This document shows, piece after piece, positions 25,501 to 37,500 of a stretch of 64,000 nucleotides of DNA. Within the stretch, counting starts at the first letter, position 1, and every line of letters starts with the position of its first letter. The position numbers and the translations under genes are program-made. Source of the stretch: Ptiloglossa arizonensis (taxonomy: Eukaryota > Arthropoda > Insecta > Hymenoptera > Colletidae); assembly GCF_051014685.1 (NCBI RefSeq), contig NC_135056.1, positions 1,860,001 to 1,924,000 on the forward strand, read 5' to 3'. Below the pieces are notes generated by a model. The model ran no database searches and was not told the origin of the DNA. It saw nothing but the letters and a program-made list of their open reading frames with translations.

Positions 25501-28500
25501 GACCATAAGCTATGCCTTTAGATGTTTTACGTTGAGTATTCAATCTGTCGAATCCCATAAGCTGCTGTATTAATTGCTTCTGTCCAGAATTTTGGTGATA
25601 ATTTAACGAAATATAGCATAGATCTTGCGAAGTTCAATAGTGTTTTATTTTCACATTCGGTTACACCATTCATTTGAAGTGTCTTTACATTGCTCCTCTA
25701 ATGTTTTATCCCAAGTTTGTTGAAGTATTCTGTAATTTTTTTATTATAAAATTTAAGGTCATTATCGTTTCTAAATCTTTTTACTTTTTCACATGACTGT
25801 CGCTCAATCCTGGTTATACATTCTTGAATGCATTGTTTAACTTGATCTTTCGACCTTACATTTTATATCTAATCTGCGTGAAAAATCATCAGTAAAAGTA
25901 ATAAAGTACTTTTTCCACCAATTGAAGTCGTCGGCATTGGCCCACATAAATCTGAATGTATCAGTTCGCATACATTTTTGACTGTAAACTTTTTATTAGT
26001 TTGCATACCATTTTTGTAGGTTTGCCTTTGCATCATGCATCGCATACACTACCTTTACATCAGTATTTTCGTATCCAGTCACCCTCTTTAGCTGAAATGT
26101 CTTTCTTGTTGTATCATTATTAACATGACAAAATCTTTGATGCCATAACATTTTCGCATTTATTTCTACCGCATGTGATTTTGGTACAGCGTATCCACTT
26201 ATGTCAACATTTGCTTTCATTCCATAAAGATCATTACTTATATGGACTATGCATACTACTCTTTTTGTGCTTATATTTCTTATTTTTATTGTGCCATCTT
26301 TGATTGTCAATTCGTATCTTTTCTTTTTTATCTGTGCAATCGACATGAGATTCTTCCCAATATCAGGCACATTGTACACATTATCCAACCTTACTCGTTT
26401 TATACATTTCTCAACATGCATATCCAATATTATAGTACCTATCCCTTTGGGTTGCCGCATGAAACCCTTACGTTTCTATGGATCAGCTGTGATACTGACC
26501 ATCTTTGCATTTAACTGATTGAACGTTTCGTTAATAAACCAGTCTTTTCTATTATTCACATGGTATGTGCAACCACTGTTAAAAATCCTCCTATTATCCA
26601 GATCTACGTTCTTCATAGATAGTAGGAATGCATTGTCTATTTTCGATTTTGATTTGTTTATATTATATGTCCTTTGACTAACATCTCCTTTATTGGTCTT
26701 TAAATTATGCATAGAGTTGCATACAGAAGCAAAGTGACCAACTTTGTTCCACTTATAGCACATAATTTGCTTTAGTTTATCTCCGCCCAATTCTTTATTT
26801 AGGTGTCACTTGTCTGATCTTTTAGTAGCGTGCAATGCCTCTTTATGTGGATTAGTATCTTCCTCTTGTCTGGAACGTCTACAATCATATTCTGCTAGCA
26901 ATACTCGTATTATTTTTGAATTAAACTTATCATCAGGTAGATTTGCTAAAATCATATTTAAACTTTCATAGCTATCAGGTAGTTCAGCCAATAGAGCATA
27001 TTGTGGAGGAATGTTAAGCATTCGGGCAGATTAAAGACAATACACCGCTTTTATGATAATAATACTGTAAAATATATTTAAACATGAAACTCCCACTCTA
27101 CAATCCACGCGTCTCGACTTTCTGAACCGATATCTTACTGTAAACTATAAACATCTGCTCCATGCTGTTCGCTCTGACCCAAACACTTTTCATATTTATC
27201 TAATACCTACAATATGCAAGATTTTCATCTTTGGTTTCGGCACCAGCTTCTCTTAAATTATTCACTGCAATCTTACTCCTTAACATATGTAGTATATTTT
27301 TATCATCTTTCATTTTGAAATATTAAAATTCCTTTTTAAAGTGCATGATATGTACCTGAGCTCTTGATTTCTGTACTAATTCTAACTTTACCCAAACTTT
27401 ATGTGCACTTTCATAGTCCTCAATATGTACTTGTTAATCAGTATCAATGTGGAGTTCAATAATAGCCAGAGTTCTATTATTATTTATCATGTAACTCGCC
27501 TTTTGCTCTTCGAGTTTCGTTTACGGATTGAACAATCTTGCCTAGAGCAAAATTGTTTATAGAGCTAGTAATCCGTTAATAGAGCAAAATGCTAATAATC
27601 CTTTACCTTTCAACAACCATTTTATCTCAATTTTTCACGACTGATAATTATTTTTGGATAAAAGTTACATGAAAATCTTTTTTGGCCTGTACTCCGTACA
27701 TTATGTATATACTTCGTACTCACCATGTGATCGACTTTCTGCTTTTTCTTAAGTTATATTCTTTCACTAGGCGTTTCTGATCCCATAACCATTGATAAAA
27801 ACAAAATGTTTATTTAATAATGATTTACAGAACAAAATAAAAGGGTTTATTGCACTCTGGCACATTACAATACAAAAGTAAAGGTAGATCACAGACAATT
27901 GTGTACATCACGCGAGTCTTCGTACATGTTAACAAAAAACATTCTATACGCTGATCTGTAGATGTTGTGAAAATCCATCATAAATAATGTTTTCTTATAC
28001 ACCTTTATAAGGGACAATTTCTTATGAATGGCACAATTTGTATTCATTATTTATAAATAATAGGATTTCTTATATACTTGTGTAAGTAACCATTATTATT
28101 ACATATCATTTATAAAAAGTGAAATAAAATACTAAAATAACGTGAGTTAAAAATGGAATTAATCTTTCATTGTGTTTTTTATGCATTTAGTGATTAGCTG
28201 TACAACAAATATTGAACTTCGATTGATTTAACGCAACGGGATGGTCCCCACCATGCGTCTCCCTACCTTCTCCAACTCCTCCCAAACAAAGAAGTGAAAT
28301 CTGACTTGCATGGTCATAACCGGCGTGACCAGATTGTATTCTTTAAATCGTGTGACTGTAGGAGTGGAAGAAGGTAGCACAGTGAAGACCGTCCCCCTCC
28401 TTTACGCATCATGCGTTGAAGACATTGGAGTGGGAGAAGATCGCAAATCTCATCGCGAATCGAATATATCCAATGCACGTTGCGTAAAGGAGGGAAACGG

Positions 28501-31500
28501 GCCGCACTGTACTATCTTCTCCCACACTTCCTAGTCAGCGATTTAGGGAATAAAATCTGATCGCACTGGTTATGATTCTCACTATACTCATGAACGCTAA
28601 ATTTTCCTTTTGAAGACATTATATAAGGTTTTCTTTCTAATATTTTTAAGAAAATATATTTCAATGTACGAATGTGGACAAGACACCCATGGATCTTATA
28701 TTTGCACTGATTTCTTTAACACGAGTTTTGCACGATATTGTACGCGAAGGGGTTGTTTTCTCTTAGAACCCGTCTTATTCAACGTAAACGTGAAAGTTAC
28801 AGGCATGAAACTAACGTGAAACAATTAACTTTCATAGATGTACAAATAGTTGAAGAGTGAAAGTAGTCATTTTATATTTTCTATCTTCAGTTATCTGAGA
28901 CAAGATTGCAATGACGGAAGAGCACGAATACAATTGTAATTTTATAGAGATTTTCGAATTATCGAGTTTTGACTGTAATATGATTTTTAAATGCAATAAC
29001 TTTAAGATTCAAGCAATAGATTCATAGAAAACAGCTGTTAAAAGAATCTAAGGTGTTTTTATTGCGAAAGAGATAACCGTTTAACAGAATCAACTTGATA
29101 AAGAATAAAAAGAAAGAACAACCGAAAGAATATGAATTACGGTTTTGATTTACAGAGTATTAATTATAATTTTATTGTATAAAATTAGTGTTTTCCAATG
29201 TCTACACCCATTTTTACACGGTTTAGTTTATTTCGCGAGCATGAAAATAAAGTTTTCAAAGGTTTCTTTCTTTTTGTATTGTTTTAGAGATTATCGAGCT
29301 CGAAAATTGGTGCATTAACATAATTGCTATTAAGAACAAAACAGTAAGATGGTAGAAATGTATACATTCGATAGAAACGTGGAAAATTCCCAAGAATAAT
29401 GTAACCTCTACATCACCTTAATCCCTTGTATAATTAATTGATTGAAATACGAATATTCCACGCAAATGTTCCTAAAAAATAACGAATCCAAATGTCTTAT
29501 ATACCCACATCTAAAGTTGGTTTATAAATAAAGAAGTTTGCGGCTGCTTTGCCTATGACTTTGAAATCAGAAATTACTCGACTTTACCCACGAGTGCCTT
29601 ATAGGAGTATCTAATGTTAATAAAAGTATCAATCGTAGCAGTGGTGATGTCATTATTACCAATATATATATTAGCCTTCATCAAGTTGTGTATAAATATA
29701 CTATACACGCAACATGTCATCACCGAGGAACCAACATAAGGACGACATTCTTGAATCGAGGAAAATATCTATCAACATTCGCGAAACGTAAATCGGTTAA
29801 TATAATAATAAAACGGGTATCGGCTGTATCGCTTTCAGTTTTCGAAAAACACAAGATTTTGTTAAAATTTAAGATTTTTTACAAAACGAGGCATGAAAAG
29901 TAAAAAAAACGTTAGAAAATTCTAATTGGTCTTAAAAGATAAAGAATAGTTTTCCAAATATAGTGTTATACAATTTATTAATCGCTTTTGATTCATAATA
30001 CTTATGAATTAATGTCATAATTTTAAAACGTGCTAATATGCGTAGTTTCTCCATATTATTTTTAAACTTTTACGAAAAGCTCTTTTTCTAACACAAAACT
30101 TTACTTAGTGCCGGATTCTGTATACTTATATTTTTAAAGAAGAAACCATCCGACAGAAGTGTCGAAACGATTTACAATTTGGGCCGAAACAATGCGTAAC
30201 CAAACCGATAGAAGCGTTGGAGTATCTATTTGTGTGAATAATGTGTAATTTTTATTTTAACACTTCAATGTTATTTTTTTTCCATATATTTCTGTAGATA
30301 CCAATCACCATACTATGGAGTAAAAGTAAGAAAAAGAAGAAAAATAAAAAAAAGTTTGTATAAAATTTAAGGTTACCTGTAGCATGCTCAACGCAAGAAT
30401 TGTCAAAAATGCTTTTATTTAATACTCGCCTTGCATTCTTAACGGTAATCATAAAAGATCAACAATAATCGGCAAGCACTGTGGTAATCTTCTTACCATG
30501 ATATCGCTTCCCCATCGAAGGTATAGCTTGATAAAATCGTTTACCACGCGCATCAATCACATCACTGAGATTTGATAGAAATAAGTCCAAATGTGAGCGT
30601 AAAAAATGCATTTTTACAGATACATTGCACTCAAGCTTTCTACAGTTTTCTAATAGTTCATTGACAGTATTGAAGCAGCATAATTTTTTATTTTTATTTC
30701 TCAAGAAAACATTCTATTGTTTTCTTAAAAGAATTCCGCACTGCTTTTCTACATTTCTCAATTTCTCTGTAAAATCATTATTTTTCATTAAATTTCTTAT
30801 TTGAGGTCCCGCAAACACGTCTCCTTTTATTTTTGCATCGGATAAATAAGAAAATTTTACTTTCTAATAAGCAAAACTTCCAGACTTTAACAAAGTTCTT
30901 CATAATTCCTAACTTTCTGTGCAACGGTGGTAAATTTGTTAGGCTCAATTAAATTGAGGTACTGGACGTTTTTTGACCTAGAATCAATTGTTGTTTTGGC
31001 TTCCAATCTTTTTTAACATAGCAATCTTTTCTTGCTCTACTGTCCCACTCGCAAAGGAAACAAAGTATATTGTGTGCTCAATTTGTAGGCCAAGTAACAT
31101 TTCAATCACTTTTAAATTTCCCTAGACATTCCAATTATATTGTGGTACTTTATTTGGTGTAAAATTAGTTTAAGAGAATTAATAGGTTGTTCGATAAGTT
31201 TTGTCGTTCAATAAAACTTATTGAGCAACCTAATACTATACTGTTTAATAAGTTTTATCGGACGACAAAATTTATTGAACAACCTAATAACTATTTTTTC
31301 GATACATCAATAAACAATCCCCATTCTTATGGTGAATTCTTCTTTAGAATCAACATTCTAAAGAATTGTTCCTGTGCTTGATGTCCCTGTGAAAACACGT
31401 AACAGAATAAATATGTGTATAAATATTTAAAAATTGTCTTCGAATTTTACTTTGAAAACCCTATGAACTTATGTTCCAACCCAATACATTGTAAATTAAA

Positions 31501-34500
31501 AATATAATTCACAGTATACGATTTTTTTCTTCGCAAAGGAACAGTTAGAATTACTTCACAGGTCTGCTTTCCACGATTTGCAAGGCAAAGCAGAGTCCTA
31601 GGCGATAATAACACCGATAACGAAATCAGGATCACTTAAAGATTTTTTAGTGTCAAATATATTACAAAGTTTTCTCTAAGACGGTTCTGGAATCGTCTCC
31701 AACGCCTTCAACACGTTACTCTGAGAAGCAATTAGGCGGGGACTCAAACAACACCAAATCCTTACCTATACACGGGATGTGGTTGAGGATTATCTCCACA
31801 GCAGTATCTCAGTAGGAGTCCGCATTGAACCTCCTTGCTATAGAATATCGAATACGACATTATCTTGTGTAACGAGCGCCTCCCCAACGGCGTCAATCTA
31901 AAGTGTTACGATAGACGATACGCTGGTAGTGGCCTTTGGGAGCCATTGAGAAAATGCGAACGGATTAGTGCTAAACAGAAGTGCTGGATTCCATGCATTT
32001 TGCTAGTAGCAGTCACGCCCTGTGATTCAGGTGAGTGACGCCACCTTCGAAGTGAAGTTCCAGATAAAATATTTGGGACTGATTCTCGATAGCCACTGGC
32101 GTTTTGAGGGACACTTCGGTTGTCTGGCTCCGCGATTGGATGGGGTTAGTTAACGCACTAGACCAGCTTCTTTCCAATTGGGGGGGGGGGGGGGGGGCGA
32201 ACAATCGGATCCGCCGGGTCTATATGCGAATACTCCACTCGGTGGCAGTGTATGAGGTCCCGTGTAGGTAAGTACCTTAGCTGCCTCCTAACGTGATATG
32301 GGCTTCTGCTAAATCTGCTCGCGGGATTGCACGCGGTTTATTATAATACCCGCTACAAGACACGCAAACGGAGGAAAATCCTGGCAAGACGAGAGGTAGA
32401 AGCTCTCAAGCGCCAACTTTAACAGTCCATGCTATTGCAGTGGTAGCAACGAATGGCTCACCCGACCGTTAAGCAGCGCACTGTCGCCGTTGTCCAATCA
32501 CTTCTGATAGAGTGTGGAAGTGTGCCCCATCTGGGCAGGTGAACGCCGTGTCCTGGTGGGAGAAATTGTGAGGCGATGCTCGTCCTGGGGGACTTCAACT
32601 CAAAGTCCGTTGCTTGGGATTCCCCCAGAACGAATCGAAAGAACGGGGTCCTGAACGAATGAACAGCGAGCTTCGACCTCCGCTTTATTAACCGGGATTC
32701 GGAGATGACGTGCGTGCGACACGGGGGAGGATTTGACGTTTGGATATGGTGGAGGCAACAGAGACATTATCGGACTACCGGTACATCCGGATGGTCCTAT
32801 GTGCCCCCAATATCGCCTCAACCACACCACGGCACCACCACAGCACCATGAGAGCGCCTATACAAGGTGGTGTACAAATTCCACCCACGGGTGCCTCCGA
32901 TCACCGAGGGTCTCGACTCTCAGCTCCTAAGGGACGTGGTTAACTCACTCTTCCCTATAGTGAGGGAGGGCGAGCCACGTCCATCGGCGGACCCAACCAC
33001 CTGATCCACCGAGCTGAGGGTCACGGTCGAGAAGCTGGTCATGGCCATCCGAAGGCTTGGGGCGAAAAACACGGCCTCTGGTATCGACGGTGTACTCGGC
33101 TGGATCTGGATCTTAGCCCAGAGCGTTCCTGGTAACGACCTCCAGCAGTTGTTTGATCGCTGCCTGGAGGCCGGGCGATTCCCCTCCACTTGGAAGATGA
33201 CGCGAATGGTCCTCCTCCGGAAGGAAGACCGGCCTGCGAACTCTCCTTTCGCGTACCAGCTCATTTGTCTCCTCGACGATGTGGACAAGTTGTTTGAAAG
33301 AGTGTTGGCGGCCCGCATCGTCGGGTACCTGTCGCGGGCTGAGCCTGTACTAACCGAATGCCAGTTCGGGTTCTGGGAGGACCGATCGACGATCGACGCC
33401 ATTCGTCGCTCTCGGTCGACGTCAGGTCACTCTCGGTCTCGACCGTCTCCCATAGTGGGGTGGCATTGGCGGTGTAGTTGAACATCGGCAATTTCTTTAA
33501 TGCCCTACCTTGGGGAGCAATCAGACGGGACTCGAGGAACGTCAAATAGTCCTGGCGGGACGGAAGGTGGAAGACCTCAGACGCCAGGCCCGGCAGTCTA
33601 TGCTGCTGCGGTGGCAGCAACGGCTGAACGAACCGATGTTCGGTCAGCAGATCGTCGAGGCTATCTGCGTACTCCTATTGGAGTGACTGGGTAGAGACTA
33701 CGGCTCGCTCACCTACCGTATGGTGTAGATGCTGTACGGGCATGGATGCTTCGGGCAGTACCTGCGTCGTATGTACAAGGTTGCGACAGCGCACTGCTGG
33801 GACTGTCCAACAGACCAGGACACGGGGCAGTACACCCTGAAAGTGTGCCCAGACTGGGCGTGTAAATGGCGTGTCCTGGTCGATACGATTAGGGCGGATA
33901 GGCAAGGCCTTCCACTTTCTTTCGCTGCCGGACGTGGTAAGAGCCATGCTCACTTTCGCGAGGATTACGCTCTCACGCCCCCACTAGTGAAAACGCTGAT
34001 AGGATGCGGACATCGCGCTGAAAGGAGGGAGGGAATTGGATGTCGTGTTGTTTGTGACTCCCAGTTTTCCCCCGTAGTTGTACAAGGATCATCACCATGG
34101 GGATTTTAGTGGGTAGACTTTGCATCCGGCATTACCGAATGCGAAGAATTTCACATTACTCTCGACCCCACCCCAAGGGGTGGAAGATGTCTTTCGAAGA
34201 TTTTTCCACAGAAAAAAAAGGCCTTACAGACACCCATAGTGCGGTCACCTAGACGAGTGGAAGCGTGACAGCGTGATCCTGCTCAGCGCTGAACGTTTCC
34301 ACGTTTCCTCTGATCGTACGAGGCTGATCCATGAGAGGCTTAGTGGATAGGCTTCGCACATGGGTTACCGGAGCAGGTCATTACACATACCTTGTAACCT
34401 CGTTTTAAGAGGTCAAGGAAGTCTTAAGAAGATTCCTTCCATGAAAAAAAAGTCTCCGTGCGTACGGGTGATTATCAAACGGGTCAAATTCAAGTCCTGA

Positions 34501-37500
34501 AAGAAGCTTTAATCCTCAAATGAAGTCCGTGGGAGCGCCCATACAGGATGGTGTTGAATAAATTCTAACTTTGGGAGCCCCCGATAGTGATCGATAAGGT
34601 CTTGATCTCTTTTTTTAACGGGGGAAGTTTTAAGAATATTTTCTCCATGAAAACAGACGATTCTGAGATAAGTATCGTGATGATGTCTTCTTATTAAAAG
34701 ACGACATCGTTTTTCCCATTACGTGGCTAAATTCTGCAAGGACTAGTCACTTATAAACTTTCCCATGTGTTCTTCCAAACAATTCATCATTTAACGCCTG
34801 ATAACTATGGGACTTCAAGATAGCCATTAACAATTATCACAGGTTTCATTCACACAAACATCCTTTTTAAACACGCAGGCTAGTATCCTACTATAAATTC
34901 ATCAAAGATTAAGCAATTGTTCGATTATCTTCTTCCAAACTTTTTTCAAAATATGTTTACTATATAGAAGCATCTTTACTAAATTTAAAAAAACGAAATT
35001 TTGCTATTCTTACACTTTAGAAATATTAAAAAAGAAAAGAAATTTAAAGGAAGCTTAACTAACTTAAAATTTTTAAACACTAGATATAGCTGTATAAAGT
35101 TTTGCAACATTCTTTAGTAATATTACCATCTATAGAAAAGTATTCCAAATTTTGAAAAATTACGGGAATTGAATCTATCCCTGTTTTATACAACAATAGT
35201 AGAATGTAAAAGAAAGGAATTATAAATAATTTTGTAAAAGTGATAAACATATCAATCTAAATTTATTTATTCAAAAATTAAATTTCTTGTCATATCTAAT
35301 AATAGAATAAAAGAGAACATATTTCGTCATAGAGATTTTTCACAACATGATAAATAAATAATGTTTGAAAGTTGTGGAGATAATAGAGATACCTATATAA
35401 ACCTCCAGTAAAACAAACATAATTTTATTGTTTCTTTTGGATTTAAACTTTAACAATAACTTCTTAGTTATTATCTACTACACTAAGTTACGCAATTTTA
35501 AATAGTAGCTTGGTTGCTTTTATAAACTTGATGAGATTTTTTATTTTTTCTTGATGAAAACTGTTTTTCAATACCAGTTCAATTTTGAAGAGGTTTCAGT
35601 GAATCGTGTACTTCGAGCAGTGTAGAAGAAAGTGATCAATTGTTATTATCATTTTAATTGCGGATGTTATAAGTAATAATATATTTTAAATACCTTCTTT
35701 TTTTTACTTTCATCTGTTTAAAAAATTTATAAACAACAATTTTCAGTGGAATATTTGTTAATCGAAATTGTTAAAAAACAGTTTGGTGATTGGTATCCAG
35801 AGAAATATATGAAAAAAAAGACAGAACACTGAGGTGTTACAAAAAAAATGAAACATCACTTACATAAAGTGGGTGCATCATTGAACGCCTCCATCCGTAT
35901 TGGTTACGCATAGTTTCGGCTGTGCCATATGAGCAAACAGTGGACAACATGCTGACGAATATTTTCTCGGCCTGCTCAAAATGTAAATCATTCCAATACT
36001 GCTGGGCAATTTCTTCCTCAGAAATATATACAGAATTCGATTCTGGATAGAATGTTCGTGCTAGATAAAAGTTTTCATAAAAATACAAAAATAATGTGGA
36101 GAAACTGTGCACATTGGCAGTATTCTTAAACTTTTACACTAATTCATAATTATTTAGAATCAAAAACAATTAATAAATTGTATATCACTCTATTTGGAAA
36201 ACTCTCCTTTGTCTTTTAAGACTATTAGAAGTTTCTAACGTTTTATTTTTTATGTAGTACCGCATTTTTGTCGAGAAATTTTTTTTACAAAACTTTGTAT
36301 TTTTCAAAAACTTGGGGTACTATAGCAATTCGGCTTCCGGATTCTTGTTTTGGGAGCAATCCTCTACAAGAATACATCTAATCACCCAAGGGTTATTGAA
36401 AGCAAAATTTGTGTCGGGCAGTGTAATAGGGTCCAAATTTGTTAAATACATATCCTGGGTTTCAAATGGGAAGGTTTATCTTGATAATAAAGATACAGTT
36501 ACGAAAGTGATTGTATCCAAATACAATCAATAATATAAGCATAGAAATCAAACCAATGGTAGTACCGGCTCAAAGAATCATTGTACCCAACATATATCTA
36601 ATAATTTCAAAGTTTATAATCAAAATAAATTCAAAAACACAACATTAAACTTTGTTCCAGAATTACACAATTAAAAGCAAGAATCTTAAATCCAAAATAT
36701 GCACTTGTCCTTGCCTTCAAACAATAAATATTTATAAACCCAAACAATATTAAAACAATTTCAAATTCACTAAGAATTATAATAGATGTACAATATACAA
36801 AATTTTTACTACAACAGATAAACTTGATTACTTTATATGAAAACAGAAGGGATATATAGCCGAAGAATGCCCGCTCAGTAATAATAAAACTGATAATAAT
36901 TCATACATGTGTCACGCATTATCAATCAATCTTCAAACAAAGATGAATGGAATTAGGAGAAAACTCACAGATTAACACAAATTTAAAGCTTCTCCCTGCT
37001 TCTTATACTGTCAACGAATGGTTAGTAAAAAAAAAAAAATACTATGATCATACATTTTGTAGATTTACAAATGACTAACAGAAACCAAAAGATCACTATC
37101 TGAGTCATTAAAAGAACAACATATTGAATCAGTGAAATTAAGTAATATGTTCTTCAAAACATTGACTTTTAATAAAAAATCAAAATGACCTGTTTCCTTT
37201 TCATCCATACTAGAGAAAATTAATGAATTGTTGGAACCAGTCAGAAGTAACAGAAGATACAAACAATAATTATATACATATAGATATATTAAGTTCTGGT
37301 AAAAAATATATTTTATATTGTTTGGAGAATTTATTTCTGCACCTTTAAATCAAACTTTGACAGAAAATAGTTGGAATGTGCATACTAATACCGGACATAA
37401 TGAAGATGATCAAGTTATGTGGTTCATTTTGCATAACAAAAATTACCTTTGTTTATTGTACGTTTAATCATTTTTATCCATTTTTGTAAGATGAGATACT

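Larger units (their letters stand above)
23940..28046 (-). mobile_element. Ty1/copia retrotransposon, degenerate, about 4.1 kb
   Basis: Minus-strand fragments occur in copia order. Gag lies near 26,800-27,600, with a zinc knuckle at about 26,740 whose second cysteine is Trp (CYKWNKVGHFASVC). Protease at about 26,560 reads NSGCTYHV, where the catalytic Asp is lost. GAG-pre-integrase is at 25,996-26,460 (NVYNVPDIGKNLMSI). Integrase C-terminal and linker follow at 25,000-25,560, RT at 24,694-24,906 (IDVKNVFLYG), and RNase H at 24,091-24,333 (MEAEYIAMSLG). A primer-binding-like 'tggttatgggatcag' adjoins the 5' LTR at about 27,780. Frameshifts, stops and a missing integrase core make it inactive. 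Confidence 0.88.
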
